Assembly: GCF_000820305.1 (NCBI RefSeq)
Contig: NZ_CDBH01000069.1
Location: 62,001-126,000 of the forward strand
Reading direction: 5' to 3'
DNA length: 64,000 nucleotides
Source of the DNA: Aeromonas dhakensis
GTDB lineage: Bacteria > Pseudomonadota > Gammaproteobacteria > Enterobacterales > Aeromonadaceae
The notes beneath the pieces were generated by a model, which did not search any database, had not been told where the DNA came from, and worked only from the letters and a program-made list of their open reading frames with translations. Made by a program: the position numbers and the translations under genes. Of this stretch, positions 47,747 through 57,212 are shown piece by piece. How positions within the stretch are numbered: the first letter of the stretch is position 1; each line of letters opens with the position of its first letter.

Positions 47747-48142
47747 CTAGCGGTGCAGCTCGCCGGCACGCTCCGGCTGGTAGACCACCTCGAGGATCTC
47801 CACCTGGATGGTGCGACCGGCCGGGCCTGGCCAGGCGATGCTGTCACCCACCTTGAGCCCGAGCAGGGCGCTGCCGACCGGCGCCAGCACGGAGATCTTC
47901 GACTCGTCCCCCTGTACGTCCCGCGGGTAGACCAGGGTCAGGCAGAATTCGTTGCCGCTGCTCTGCATCTTGAAGCGCACCGTGCTGTTCATGGTCACCA
48001 CGTCCGGCGGCATGTCGGCCGGTTCGCGGATCTCGGCGCGGTCCAGCTCCTCCTGCAGGGCCAGGTGCTGGGGATGGTTGCCGAGCAGCTGCTCGATGCG
48101 ATCGAGATCCAGGCTGGAAATCACGAGATGTGGCTGTTTCAT
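47747..48142 (-). CDS. rnk: Nucleoside diphosphate kinase regulator Rnk
   Basis: The 131-residue protein belongs to the GreA/GreB C-terminal family that binds RNA polymerase. It has an N-terminal helical part and an FKBP-like domain with LVYPRDVQGDESKISVLAPVGSALLGLKVGDSIAWP. AAGGAA lies 8 nt before ATG 48142. In E. coli Rnk competes with GreA and DksA for the secondary channel. Confidence 0.9.
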   Translation of the reverse strand: MKQPHLVISSLDLDRIEQLLGNHPQHLALQEELDRAEIREPADMPPDVVTMNSTVRFKMQSSGNEFCLTLVYPRDVQGDESKISVLAPVGSALLGLKVGDSIAWPGPAGRTIQVEILEVVYQPERAGELHR

Positions 48143-48373
48143 AAGATATTCCTTATCAATGGGTCTGATGGCCAGGATGACGGGCAAGCTGGCCGAAAAA
48201 AGAGTGTGCGATACGAAAAAACAGATCGGGAATGCGATGCCCCCAACGACTCGCTGTCAGGGGCGAGGGCGGGGGCTCAACGGGGTGTGAGCAGACTTGA
48301 CAAAATCATGAGCGCTTTCATGGGGATACCATAACCATTCTGAACTGCTTTGGCAATTCTCCTGACAAGCTTG

Positions 48374-49108
48374 TCAGGGCGCCTGGTAATCGTACTGCTT
48401 GATGATGCGCGCCAGGCTGCCGTCGTCGCGCATGGCGGCGATGGTCTGGTACCAGCGGGTCGCCTCGGCGGTTGGAAAATGGGGGCTGGCAGCCAGGTAC
48501 AGGGGAGAGTGTTGCAGGGTTTCGCCGCGCACCAGATCCGCCAGCGGCAGGCCGGCTTGTTGCTGGTTGTAGAGGGCGCTGTTCCAGGCCACCGCCCAGC
48601 CCTGGATGCGGCCCAGCGCCAGCTTGTCGGCGTTGTGGATCTCCTCGGCCACCAGTGCCTGTTTCACCTGCGGATAGGGTCGCAGCAGGCTCTGGCCAAA
48701 GGAACCGCGCATCACGCCGACGGTGAGGCCGGGCAGGGCATTGATGGTGAGGGGGGTCGGGTGGTATTGGCGATGGCTGACCAGCACGAAGGCCTCGTCC
48801 ATCAGGGGGACAATCCAGAGAAACTGAGGGTCGCGCTGGGGGCTGCGCACCGGCGGCACCAGCAAGACATTCCGGCGATAGCGGGCCTGGCTGAGGGCGC
48901 GGGCCAGCGGCATCAGCTCGATGGTCAGCGGCTCCTTGAGCCGGCGGGCGGCCTCTTCCAGCACCTCGATGACCATGCCGCTCGGGGCCCCCTGATTGGA
49001 GCGGATCACATAAGGGGGGATCTCGGCGGCGATGACCACCACGGCCCGGGCCGGCAGGGCGGAAAAGAGCAGGGAGCAAAACAGCAGCAGGAGAGCGGAA
49101 ATTCGCAT
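48374..49108 (-). CDS. Family 3 solute-binding-like periplasmic protein
   Basis: The 244-residue protein has a signal peptide (MRISALLLLFCSLLFSALPARA) and then a short bilobed domain: IAAEIPPYVIRSNQGAPSGMVIEVLEEAARRL and VGVMRGSFGQSLL. No transporter adjoins it. It resembles the stand-alone binding proteins common in Aeromonas. Ligand unknown. A perfect 18-bp palindrome (48361-48378) covers its stop codon. Confidence 0.75.
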   Translation of the reverse strand: MRISALLLLFCSLLFSALPARAVVVIAAEIPPYVIRSNQGAPSGMVIEVLEEAARRLKEPLTIELMPLARALSQARYRRNVLLVPPVRSPQRDPQFLWIVPLMDEAFVLVSHRQYHPTPLTINALPGLTVGVMRGSFGQSLLRPYPQVKQALVAEEIHNADKLALGRIQGWAVAWNSALYNQQQAGLPLADLVRGETLQHSPLYLAASPHFPTAEATRWYQTIAAMRDDGSLARIIKQYDYQAP

Positions 49109-49188
49109 GGCAGACCTGATCCGGGATGAGTACCCAGAGTGTACCACCCCGTCGGCACAAGTCAGCCCACCCTGTTCGGGGCGTCCCG

Positions 49189-49872
49189 TCAGTCGAAGAA
49201 ATCTCGCAGATCCAGGGTCTGGTAGCCCCCCAGCTGCTGCCAGGGCAGGGTTTTGGGCAGGGGTTTAAGGGTCACCTCCATCCGGTAGCTGCGATAGCCG
49301 TCGAGGCTCGCCGACTCCACCACCAGCGGCAGCTGCCAGCGGCTCGACCAGAGGATGCGGGTGCGCTGTTTGCCCTCGCGCTTTTCATACCAGCTGGCCT
49401 GCTCGGGGGCCGCCTCGTCGAGGGGGGTCATCTCCTGCAGCAGGGCCGGGTTGATGAGGTGGCGGATCCTGGGCCAGTCGGGCTTGAAGGCCACCTGGCC
49501 ATACTCCTCCTCCGGTACCTCCACCAGCTGGTTGTGCCAGTTGTCGGCGTAGCGCAGTTGCAACTCATCCTGCTGGTTGCGGGTCACCCAGCGCGCCGCC
49601 ATCTGGTGGGTAAAGTGCTTGTGGCCCGGGGTGGCATCGTGGGCGGCGTGGTAGGCGCGGGCCAGAGGGAGGGGAATGAGCCGCTGGCTCCACACCTGGT
49701 CGCCGACCCGCAACCACTTCTCCTGCCACTGGCTCTCCTTGCTGATGCCGTCGCTGCTGGTCACCCTGTCCTGATAGCGGATGCGGGCGGCCAGATCGGG
49801 GACTTCCTCGGCAAGGAGGGAAAAAGAGAGGCTGCTGGTGAGCAGCCACAAGGGTAATAAATATCGCATCAT
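49189..49872 (-). CDS. Exported protein of unknown function, phosphatase cluster
   Basis: The 227-residue protein has a signal peptide (residues 1-21, cleavage near SLLAEE). The rest is rich in Trp, Arg and Glu and contains ATPGHKHFTHQMAARW and WYEKREGKQRTRILWSSRWQLPLVVES. No named family is recognised. It is third after two alkaline phosphatase genes on the same strand, with a strong hairpin in the 50-nt gap, so it may share their regulation at a lower level. Confidence 0.65.
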   Translation of the reverse strand: MMRYLLPLWLLTSSLSFSLLAEEVPDLAARIRYQDRVTSSDGISKESQWQEKWLRVGDQVWSQRLIPLPLARAYHAAHDATPGHKHFTHQMAARWVTRNQQDELQLRYADNWHNQLVEVPEEEYGQVAFKPDWPRIRHLINPALLQEMTPLDEAAPEQASWYEKREGKQRTRILWSSRWQLPLVVESASLDGYRSYRMEVTLKPLPKTLPWQQLGGYQTLDLRDFFD

Positions 49873-49890
49873 GCCGTCTCGCTCGAGCGA

Positions 49891-49919
49891 GCAGGGCCCG
49901 GCACCTGGCCGGGCCCTGC
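49891..49919 (-). terminator. Hairpin between alkaline phosphatase and downstream gene
   Basis: GCAGGGCCCGGC and its complement (12-bp arms) with a 5-nt loop begin 3 nt after the phosphatase stop (minus strand). A second palindrome, CTCGCTCGAGCGAG (49878-49891), follows. No T run, so attenuation rather than full stop is likely. Confidence 0.5.
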
Positions 49920-49922
49920 CGT

Positions 49923-51317
49923 TTACAGACCGAGCGCCTCCTTGAGCTTGCCGAACACCTTGGTGTTGTCGAGGGTGCCCTTGAAGCGGCTGCTGCCGGC
50001 GCCGTCGGCAAACAGCATCACATCGCCGCCGCCGTGGGTTTCGGAGCCCAGCTTGACCCCGGTCTCTTGCAGGTAGTCGTCCGCCATCACCTGATCGCTG
50101 GTGAGGGTGGGGCGCACGTCGGCGCGGTTGGGGCCGTTGCCGAACACTAGCGTGGTGAAGGGTTTGCCATCCACGTCGTTCTGGGTCGAGCCGTCGCCGT
50201 TTTTCACCAGATCCAGCACCTTGTTGCCCTTGGCGGAGTAGCCGTTGATGGTCATGGTGTGGTCATGGTCGGCGGTGACCACGATCAGGGTATCTTTCAG
50301 ATCCACCTTGCCGAGCGCCGTCTTGACCGCCTCGTCGAGCGCCACCGCGTCGGTGAGCGATCGCTTGGCATTGGTGCCGTGCAGGGCGTGATCGATGCGA
50401 CCCCCTTCCACCATCAGGAAGTAACCCTGACTGTTCTGGCTGAGCAGATCGATCGCCTTGGCGGTCATCTCAGAGAGGGAGGGCTGGGTACTTGCCGCCC
50501 CCTTGGCGACCCGGTCCAGCTCGTAGTCGAGGTGGGACTTGGCGCTGAACAGCCCAAGCACCTTGCCCGAGTTGACGCCAGAGAGCTCCTCTTTGGTGGT
50601 GACGTAGCGGTAGCCCTGGGCAGTCAGCTCGGCGGTGAGATCCCGTCCGTCGGCACGGCCCCCCTTGTTGCTGGTGCTGTTGTAGGGCGTCCAGTGGTTG
50701 GCGCCGCCCCCCATCAGCACATCGACTCCATCCCCCAGCGCGGTGTTGAAGCCGGCGCCGCCCGGTACCGCCTGCTCGGCGATGGCGTAGGCGGCATCCC
50801 GGTGGCACATGTGGGAGTAAGTGGCGGCCGGGGTGGCATGGGTCAGCTCGGTGGTGGTGACGGCTCCCACCGACTTGCCGGCCGCCTTGGCCAGCTCGAG
50901 AATGGTGGGCACCGGCTTGCCGTTGTCGCTGGTGCAGTTGTTGATGCCCTTGTTGCCGTTGAGGTCCTTGCCGGGCGCGACGGCCTTGGTGTCGCTGCTC
51001 ATGGCGATCACCTCGTTGTTCATCTTGACCCCGGTTGTGTAGGCCGCCATGGAGGGGGCCGAATCGGTGGTCTGGGCATCGTTGGAGAAGGTCTTGATGC
51101 GGGCGCTGCGGGCCAGCTTCATTATCTCCAGATTGCCCTCTTCCCCCACCTTGTAGAGGCGGGTGGCGGTGAGCACGGTGGGGCCCATGCCGTCACCGAT
51201 AAACAGGATGACGTTCTTGGCGTCGCTGGCCTGTGCCTGGGCCGCGCCGCCGAGGGCGGCCAGCAGGGCCGTGCTGATCAGGGTTTTATGCAGTTTTTGT
51301 TTCATGGCGCTTTTCAT
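49923..51317 (-). CDS. Periplasmic alkaline phosphatase, PhoA superfamily
   Basis: The 464-residue enzyme starts with a signal peptide (cleavage near AQAQA). Metal and nucleophile motifs are intact: VILFIGDGMGP, TTDSAPSMAAY with the phosphorylated Ser, VEGGRIDHALH, VVTADHDHT and GSETHGGGDV. It releases phosphate from organic esters in the periplasm. AAGGAG precedes ATG 51317. It lies 11 nt downstream of a paralogue that is a lipoprotein. Confidence 0.9.
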   Translation of the reverse strand: MKSAMKQKLHKTLISTALLAALGGAAQAQASDAKNVILFIGDGMGPTVLTATRLYKVGEEGNLEIMKLARSARIKTFSNDAQTTDSAPSMAAYTTGVKMNNEVIAMSSDTKAVAPGKDLNGNKGINNCTSDNGKPVPTILELAKAAGKSVGAVTTTELTHATPAATYSHMCHRDAAYAIAEQAVPGGAGFNTALGDGVDVLMGGGANHWTPYNSTSNKGGRADGRDLTAELTAQGYRYVTTKEELSGVNSGKVLGLFSAKSHLDYELDRVAKGAASTQPSLSEMTAKAIDLLSQNSQGYFLMVEGGRIDHALHGTNAKRSLTDAVALDEAVKTALGKVDLKDTLIVVTADHDHTMTINGYSAKGNKVLDLVKNGDGSTQNDVDGKPFTTLVFGNGPNRADVRPTLTSDQVMADDYLQETGVKLGSETHGGGDVMLFADGAGSSRFKGTLDNTKVFGKLKEALGL

Positions 51318-51328
51318 GGGAATGCTCC

Positions 51329-52720
51329 TTACAGCCCGGCCGCAGCCTTGACCTTGCCGAACACGGCGGTGTTGTCGAGTGAGCCGTGGAAGCTCTCCGC
51401 TCCCTGGCCGATGGCGCCGAGGAAGACATCGGTACCACCGTGGGTCTCGTTGCCTATCTCGCCTACCTTGACCACCACCTCCTGGTGATAGTCGTTGGCA
51501 GAGACGGTGGCGTCGTCCAGCGGTGCCACGCTGCTGCGCGGACCATCCACCCGGTTGTAGCCGTTGCCAAAGCCGATGATGGTGTAGGGCATGCCGTCGG
51601 CATCCTTGCTCGGCTCACCGGTTTCATAGTTCTTCACCAGCCCGAGGACGCCGGGGTTGTCGGCGGTGGTCTTGCCGGTGCGCTTGGCATAACCATTCAG
51701 GACTAGCGTGTGGTCATGGTCGGCGGTGACCACGATCAGGGTGTTTTTCAGCTCGGGATCGGTTTTCTTCACCTCGTCGATGGTCGCCTTGATGGCGTTG
51801 TCGAAGGCGAGGGTGTCCTGCAGGGCACGCTTGGCGTTGGTGTCATGCAGGGCGTGGTCGATGCGCCCCCCTTCCACCATCAGGAAGTAGCCCTGTTTCT
51901 TGTCCTTGAGCTGCTTGATGGCGGCCAGGGTCATCTGGGTCAGGGAGGGCTCGCTGGCGGGTCGGTCCAGGTCATATTTCATGTGGCTTGAGCCAAACAG
52001 CCCCAGCAACGGCTTGCTCGCATCGGCCTGGTTCAGCTCGTCCAGGGTTGCGGCAAACTGATAGCCCTTGGCCTTCATCTCGTCGATGAGGTTGCGGCTA
52101 TCCTCGCGCTTGCCCTTGTCGGCCTTGGGCAAGAAGAAGCTGCTGCCACCGCCGAGTACCACGTCCACACCCTCTTTGAGGGCGCTGTTGTAACCGGCGC
52201 CGCCGGGTACCAGCTGGGCGGCGATGTCCGCTTCCAGATCCCGGTTGCAGAGGTGGGCATAGGTGGCGGCCGGGGTGGCGTGGGTCACCCGGGTGGTGGT
52301 GACCACGCCGGTACCGCGACCGGCGGCCTTGGCCAGCTCCAGCAAGGTGGTGACCGGCTTGCCGGCGCTCTTGCTGCAGTCGTTCTCCTGGGTGGCATCG
52401 CCGTCCATGCTGATGACACCGTTGTTGCTCTTGACCCCGGTCATGTAGGCGGACATGGAGGGGGCCGAGTCGGTCACCTGGGCGTCGTGGGAGAAGGTCT
52501 TGATGAAGGCCGTCTCCGACAGGGTATCGATGGTGAGGCTGCCCTCTTCACCGACGCCGTAGATGCGGGCGGCGGTCAGGGTGTTGAGACCCATGCCGTC
52601 ACCGAGGAAGAAGATCACGTTCTTGGCACCGGGCTCGGGCGCACTGCTGTCGTTGTTGGAGTTGCAGCCGGCGGCCAGGGCGGCGCCGATCATCAATGCA
52701 AGTCCTGCCATCTTTCTCAT
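51329..52720 (-). CDS. Lipoprotein alkaline phosphatase, PhoA superfamily
   Basis: The 463-residue enzyme starts with a lipoprotein signal peptide (lipobox LAAGC, Cys19). Active-site motifs match its neighbour: VIFFLGDGMGL, VTDSAPSMSAY, VEGGRIDHALH, VVTADHDHT and GNETHGGTDV. It is first in the phosphatase operon and directly behind a Pho box. The two enzymes are clear paralogues across their whole length; the anchor differs, so one may be kept on the membrane and the other free. Confidence 0.9.
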   Translation of the reverse strand: MRKMAGLALMIGAALAAGCNSNNDSSAPEPGAKNVIFFLGDGMGLNTLTAARIYGVGEEGSLTIDTLSETAFIKTFSHDAQVTDSAPSMSAYMTGVKSNNGVISMDGDATQENDCSKSAGKPVTTLLELAKAAGRGTGVVTTTRVTHATPAATYAHLCNRDLEADIAAQLVPGGAGYNSALKEGVDVVLGGGSSFFLPKADKGKREDSRNLIDEMKAKGYQFAATLDELNQADASKPLLGLFGSSHMKYDLDRPASEPSLTQMTLAAIKQLKDKKQGYFLMVEGGRIDHALHDTNAKRALQDTLAFDNAIKATIDEVKKTDPELKNTLIVVTADHDHTLVLNGYAKRTGKTTADNPGVLGLVKNYETGEPSKDADGMPYTIIGFGNGYNRVDGPRSSVAPLDDATVSANDYHQEVVVKVGEIGNETHGGTDVFLGAIGQGAESFHGSLDNTAVFGKVKAAAGL

Positions 52721-52750
52721 TGGGGTTCGCTCCTTGTAAAACCTGAGCGC

Positions 52751-52795
52751 AGCCTAGAGGTCGCAGATGACACTTTTAGTGAAACTGGATGACAA
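52751..52795 (-). promoter_or_regulatory. Pho box and -10 of the phosphatase operon
   Basis: On the minus strand TTGTCAT (52789-52795), a weak middle unit TTTCACT (52778-52784) and GTGTCAT (52767-52773) are spaced by 4 nt each, giving an 11-nt period. Ten nt later comes TAGGCT (52751-52756) as -10. TTGTCAT and GTGTCAT each match the CTGTCAT consensus at 6 of 7 positions. Confidence 0.65.
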
Positions 52796-52931
52796 TCCGA
52801 TGAAGGTGTTGCATGAATGTTATGTTGTATCAATCACTTATCTGTCAATAGCCGAGACTGGCCAGACCGGCTGACGAGGGGAGGGGGCGGGCGAAAATCT
52901 GGCCGGTTTGCCGGCTGGCGGCTAGAATGGC

Positions 52932-52961
52932 CTGTCAAATCGGGGCGGGTGCAGGTAAAAT
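52932..52961 (+). promoter_or_regulatory. Candidate promoter of the ylqF-type gene
   Basis: CTGTCA (52932-52937) and TAAAAT (52956-52961) are 18 bp apart, about 90 nt before the gene. Confidence 0.35.
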
Positions 52962-53052
52962 GCGCCCCCTTGCGACGCCCTGCGTCCGCCATCGCCCGCC
53001 GCTCGCGCCACCGCAAGCCCGCGCCCGCAGTCCCTAGATGAGAGTAACGGAT

Positions 53053-54003
53053 ATGTCCATCAACTGGTTCCCCGGCCACATGCACAAGGCCCGCAAAGAG
53101 ATTGCCGAGGTCATGCCCCAGGTCGATGTCATCATAGAGATGCTCGACGCCCGCATCCCCTTCTCCAGCGAAAACCCGCTGGTGCCCGAGCTGCGCGGCG
53201 ATACTCCGGTGATCAAGGTGCTCAACAAGGCGGACCTCGCCGACCCCGAGATCACCGCGCTGTGGGTGGCCCACATGGAACAGGAGAAGGGGATAAAGGC
53301 GCTGCCCCTGACCCAGCAGGAGCCGGAGAAGATCAAGCAGTTGCTGACCCTCTGCCACGAGATGCTGCCGGAGCGCAATCTGGAGCTGCGCGGCGTACGC
53401 GCCATGATCATGGGTATTCCCAACGTGGGTAAATCCACCCTGATCAACACCCTGGCGGGGCGCATCATCGCCCGTACCGGCAACGAGGCGGGGGTGACCA
53501 AGTCCCAGCAGCGGATCAAGCTCGACAACAACGTCATCCTGACCGACACCCCTGGCTTCTTGTGGCCCAAACTCAACCCGCCCTCCTGCGGTTATCGGCT
53601 GGCCATCACGGCCGCCATCAAGGATACCGTCTATGACTACGCGGACATCGCCATGTTCGCCGCTGACTACTTCCTCAAGGCCTATCCGGAGCGGATCCAG
53701 GCGCGCTATCAGATTGACGCGCTGCCCGAGACCGAGATCGAACTGCTGGATCTCATCGCCCGTCAGCGCGGCTTCATGCGCAAGGGGGGGCTGTCGGATC
53801 TGCACAAGGCGTCCGAGATCCTGGTCAACGAGTTCCGCTCTGGCCTGCTGGGCCGCATCTCCCTGGAGACCCCGCAGATGGTGAGCAGCGAAATCGTGGA
53901 GGCCGATGCCGAGGCCGAACAGAAGGCCAAGGAGAAGGCGGAGCGGGAAGAGGAGCGTCAGGCGCGGGCCCGCCGCAAGTACGCCAAGAAGCGTCAGCGC
54001 TGA
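53053..54003 (+). CDS. ylqF: YlqF/RbgA-type ribosome biogenesis GTPase
   Basis: The 316-residue GTPase is circularly permuted: the G4 motif NKAD (about residues 55-58) comes before G1 GIPNVGKSTLINTLAG (about 120-135) and G3 DTPGFLWPK. The start MSINWFPGHMHKARKEI is the family signature. In Bacillus the homologue matures the large ribosomal subunit. The C-terminus is a highly charged helix (Glu, Lys, Arg). An earlier in-frame ATG at 53038 lacks a Shine-Dalgarno. Confidence 0.9.
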   Translation: MSINWFPGHMHKARKEIAEVMPQVDVIIEMLDARIPFSSENPLVPELRGDTPVIKVLNKADLADPEITALWVAHMEQEKGIKALPLTQQEPEKIKQLLTLCHEMLPERNLELRGVRAMIMGIPNVGKSTLINTLAGRIIARTGNEAGVTKSQQRIKLDNNVILTDTPGFLWPKLNPPSCGYRLAITAAIKDTVYDYADIAMFAADYFLKAYPERIQARYQIDALPETEIELLDLIARQRGFMRKGGLSDLHKASEILVNEFRSGLLGRISLETPQMVSSEIVEADAEAEQKAKEKAEREEERQARARRKYAKKRQR

Positions 54004-54026
54004 CCGGCCTTGTGCCAGGTATATAA

Positions 54027-54055
54027 AGAAGAGGCGGCCCGGGGTCGCCTCTTCT
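54027..54055 (+). terminator. Terminator after the ylqF-type gene
   Basis: AGAAGAGGCG and its complement plus three inner pairs form a 13-bp stem with a tight loop; TCGTTATGG follows. Confidence 0.65.
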
Positions 54056-54223
54056 CGTTATGGCCCCCAGGATTGAGAAGAGGCCGACAGGCAACCGGCA
54101 TCTGCCCGTCATCATGGCCAAAGAGTCGGTGAATCAAGGGGATAAGCTAGGCGCCGAACGGCGCCGTGCTGCACCGCACCAGCAGTATTCGATAAAACCT
54201 TGCGATCCTGCTTTCAGTGCCGA

Positions 54224-54251
54224 TTGACAATGGCATTGGCGGTGGCATGAT
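54224..54251 (+). promoter_or_regulatory. Sigma-70 promoter of ycaD
   Basis: Consensus -35 TTGACA (54224-54229) and CATGAT (54246-54251), 16-bp spacing, 37 nt before the ycaD start. Confidence 0.55.
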
Positions 54252-54287
54252 GCGCTCGCATTTTTGACTCTCCTCACGGTTTTACCC

Positions 54288-55436
54288 ATGACCATATACA
54301 CCCGGCCAGTGCTGTTATTGCTCTGTGGCCTGTTGCTGCTGACCCTCTCCATCGCGGTGCTCAATACCCTGGTACCGCTCTGGCTTGCCCATGAACAGCT
54401 GCCGACCTGGCAGGTGGGCATGGTCGGCTCCTCCTATTTCAGCGGCAACCTGCTGGGCACCCTGCTGGCGGGCACCTTGATCAGGCGTTGCGGCTTCAAC
54501 CGCAGCTATTACCTGGCCTCCGCCCTCTTTGCCGCCGGTTGTGTCGGGCTCGGCATTACCCTTGATTTCTGGAGCTGGCTCGGCTGGCGATTTATCGCCG
54601 GTATCGGCTGCGCCATGATCTGGGTGGTGGTGGAGAGCGCGCTGATGTGCAGCGGCAACGCGTACAATCGGGGCCGTCTGCTGGCCGCCTACATGATGGT
54701 CTACTACCTGGGCACAGTGCTCGGCCAGCTCTTGGTCAGCAAGTTGCCGACCGGCCTGATGGAGGTACTGCCCTGGGCGAGTGGGCTGATCCTGGCGGCT
54801 ATCCTGCCGCTGTTGTTCACCCGCATCGTCAGTGAGCGCAGCGAAGCGCAGGGCTCAACCCGGGTCTGGTCCATGTTGCGGCTGCGTCAGGCACGGCTCG
54901 GGGTCGATGGCTGCATCATCTCCGGCATCGTGCTGGGCTCCCTCTACGGCCTGATGCCGCTCTACCTGAATCATCAGGGGGTGAGTGATGCCGGCATTGG
55001 TTACTGGATGGCGGTGATGGTGAGTGCCGGCATCCTGGGGCAGTGGCCGGTGGGTCGGCTGGCGGACAGGTTCGGTCGCCTGCCGGTGCTGCGGGTGCAG
55101 GTGCTGGTGGTGATCCTGGGGTGCGGGGCCATGCTCGGCGGCGTGGCGATGGGGCCGGCGCTGTTCATCCTGGGCGCCGCCGGGTTTACCCTCTATCCGG
55201 TGGCCATGGCGTGGGCCTGCGAGAAGGTCGAGCACCATCAGCTGGTGGCCATGAACCAGGCGCTGCTGCTGAGCTACACCATCGGCAGCCTGCTCGGCCC
55301 GGCCTATACCGCGCTCCTGATGCAGCACCTTTCGGACAATCTGCTGTTCATCATGATCGCCGGTGTGGCCTTGCTCTACCTGCTGATGTTGCTGCGCCCC
55401 ATGGGGAAACACTCGACACCGGTGGCCCACGCCTGA
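54288..55436 (+). CDS. ycaD: Major facilitator transporter YcaD
   Basis: The 382-residue membrane protein closely follows E. coli YcaD along its length: [59 protein letters not shown] and [29 protein letters not shown]. It has 12 membrane helices. The substrate of YcaD is not known. ATG 54288 aligns with the E. coli start; an upstream in-frame codon at 54264 lies in promoter-proximal sequence. Confidence 0.92.
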   Translation: MTIYTRPVLLLLCGLLLLTLSIAVLNTLVPLWLAHEQLPTWQVGMVGSSYFSGNLLGTLLAGTLIRRCGFNRSYYLASALFAAGCVGLGITLDFWSWLGWRFIAGIGCAMIWVVVESALMCSGNAYNRGRLLAAYMMVYYLGTVLGQLLVSKLPTGLMEVLPWASGLILAAILPLLFTRIVSERSEAQGSTRVWSMLRLRQARLGVDGCIISGIVLGSLYGLMPLYLNHQGVSDAGIGYWMAVMVSAGILGQWPVGRLADRFGRLPVLRVQVLVVILGCGAMLGGVAMGPALFILGAAGFTLYPVAMAWACEKVEHHQLVAMNQALLLSYTIGSLLGPAYTALLMQHLSDNLLFIMIAGVALLYLLMLLRPMGKHSTPVAHA

Positions 55437-55505
55437 ACTGTGGTCGGCGGCAGGACACCATCCTCGCTTCTCGATAGGGGGCTGGATGGCACGCATATAA
55501 AGCAG

Positions 55506-55530
55506 AGGCGGCCCAGGGGCCGCCTTGTTG
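55506..55530 (+). terminator. Terminator between ycaD and the deacetylase-like gene
   Basis: AGGCGGCC and its complement form a short-loop stem followed by TGTTGTTGTC. Confidence 0.6.
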
Positions 55531-55564
55531 TTGTCTGCAACGGTGGCCAGGCAGAGCTCAACGG

Positions 55565-56461
55565 TTAGCCGTAGCGTTTGTTCGCCTCTTCGAACAAGGA
55601 CATATGCAGCGGGATCAGCTGTTGCCAGTCACGGCGGTAGCCGCCGCCCGGTACGGCGGCAATGGGCAGCCCGTGCCGTTGTGCGCAGTCAAAGACCATG
55701 GCATCGCGCTGGCGCACCCCCTCATCACTTAATGCGAGATAGCCGAGTTCGTCGGCATGATGCACGTCCACGCCGGCCTGATAAAGGATGAGATCGGGGG
55801 CGTAGAGCCGCAGCGCCAGATTGAGCGCCTCTGCCAGCGTGGTGAGGTAGGCATCGTCCTCCATGCCGCTTGGCAGGGGGAAATCCATGTGGGAGGCGGG
55901 TTTGTGGCGGGGAAAGTTGTGCTCCCCGTGCAGAGAGAGGGTGATGATGTCGCGCCGCCCCTGGCACAGGGCGGCACTGCCATCCCCCTGATGGACATCG
56001 AGATCGACGATCAATACCTGTTCGCAGCGCCCTTCGTCCAGACAGGTCTGGGCGGCGATCACCAGATCGTTGAACAGGCAAAAGCCGCTGCCAACGTCTC
56101 GGTGGGCGTGGTGATAGCCACCGGAGATCTGCAGGCCGCAGCCTTGCGCAAGGGCGTGGCGGCTGGCGGCAAGGGTGGCCCCCACCGAGCGCAGGGTGCG
56201 TTCAATCAGCACGGGGGACCAGGGAAACCCCAGCTGGCGAATGGCGCCTGCATCCAGGGTGCCGGTGAGGGCCGCGCCCACATAGGCCGCATCGTGCACT
56301 CTCTCTATCTGGGTGCGACTGGCGGGCGCGGCCTCTGCCAGCGGATAACCCAGGTTTCCCAGCTGTTCGAACAGCGCCTGGTATTTGGCCAGCGGAAAGC
56401 GATGGCGCGCTGGCAGGGTCAGGGCGGAGTAGAGGGGGTGATGGAAGATGCGCAGTGACAT
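55565..56461 (-). CDS. Histone deacetylase superfamily protein
   Basis: The 298-residue metal hydrolase has the arginase-deacetylase fold signatures GGYHHAHRDVGSGFCLFNDL (tandem His), VLIVDLDVHQGDGSAAL (zinc Asp and His) and YQAGVDVHHADELG (second Asp). Bacterial members remove acyl groups from small molecules, polyamines or proteins such as acetyl-CoA synthetase. Substrate unknown. It is downstream of yccT on the same strand but separated by a strong terminator. Confidence 0.88.
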   Translation of the reverse strand: MSLRIFHHPLYSALTLPARHRFPLAKYQALFEQLGNLGYPLAEAAPASRTQIERVHDAAYVGAALTGTLDAGAIRQLGFPWSPVLIERTLRSVGATLAASRHALAQGCGLQISGGYHHAHRDVGSGFCLFNDLVIAAQTCLDEGRCEQVLIVDLDVHQGDGSAALCQGRRDIITLSLHGEHNFPRHKPASHMDFPLPSGMEDDAYLTTLAEALNLALRLYAPDLILYQAGVDVHHADELGYLALSDEGVRQRDAMVFDCAQRHGLPIAAVPGGGYRRDWQQLIPLHMSLFEEANKRYG

Positions 56462-56493
56462 GAAGGCTGGGCCTTGGCAAATGGGCAGATATG

Positions 56494-56520
56494 AAAAAGG
56501 GGAGCCAGGCTCCCCTTTTT
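56494..56520. terminator. Terminator after yccT
   Basis: AAAAAGGGGAGC and its complement (12-bp arms), 3-nt loop, with a T run on each strand. Confidence 0.9.
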
Positions 56521-56552
56521 CATGCCCGATAATTCGGGACGAACAGATGCAA

Positions 56553-57212
56553 TTACTGCTGCTGGATCACCCAGATCTGGAAGGCTTTGCGGGTCTCCGC
56601 ATCGGCCTTGTTGTACCAGTTTTGCAGCTGGGTCAGGGCTTCCGGATTGCTCTGGGCCTTGCTCGGGGCGACCTGAACCGGGGCGCTGTTGGCGGCCATG
56701 ACGGCAGCGGTAGAGACAGCGACAGTCTTGGGCTGGTTGAACGCCTTGCCCATGTTGATCAGCTCCTGCTGATAGTCACGGGTCAGCTGGAAGCCTTCCA
56801 CCTTCGGCAGCACGAACTGCTCGGTGGCGACGACCTGGCCGCTGCTCTTGTCTTTCAGCGCGACTTTCTGTTCCTTGACGAACTGGTTGGCTTCGGATTC
56901 GTTGCGTGGCTTCTTGTAGTCCAGTACCAGTTTCTGGTTGTCGGCGGCGGTGAAGTTGATCACCAGCGGCTCGGCGGTGACCAGCTTGGTGTCGCTGCGG
57001 CTGGAGTAGTTGCCTTCGAAGGCGACGACCAGTTGGTGCTTGCCGGCTTTGATAGGATAGGTACTCGTCTTGTCGAGCAGTTTGGGATTGATGGATTGGC
57101 CATCGATCAGCTGCACCACATAGGGGTTGTTCACTTCCAGTTGGGCATCGGCCAGGGCACTACCTGCCCACAACAGACCAGCCAGGGCTGGCACCAGAAC
57201 AGTCAGTTTCAT
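56553..57212 (-). CDS. yccT: DUF2057 periplasmic protein, YccT-like
   Basis: The 219-residue protein has a signal peptide (cleavage near ALADA) and the DUF2057 body: GKHQLVVAFEGNYSSRSDTKLVTAEPLVINF. Length is close to E. coli YccT (also called CsgI, linked to curli control). The C-terminal LQNWYNKADAETRKAFQIWVIQQQ is a separate helical part. AAGGAG lies 6 nt before ATG 57212; an extended frame upstream is rejected. Confidence 0.87.
   Translation of the reverse strand: MKLTVLVPALAGLLWAGSALADAQLEVNNPYVVQLIDGQSINPKLLDKTSTYPIKAGKHQLVVAFEGNYSSRSDTKLVTAEPLVINFTAADNQKLVLDYKKPRNESEANQFVKEQKVALKDKSSGQVVATEQFVLPKVEGFQLTRDYQQELINMGKAFNQPKTVAVSTAAVMAANSAPVQVAPSKAQSNPEALTQLQNWYNKADAETRKAFQIWVIQQQ

Noticed and set aside
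48361-48378. Perfect 18-bp palindrome at the end of a binding-protein gene
   Set aside because: It lacks a T run and overlaps the stop codon; too little evidence to call it a terminator or operator.
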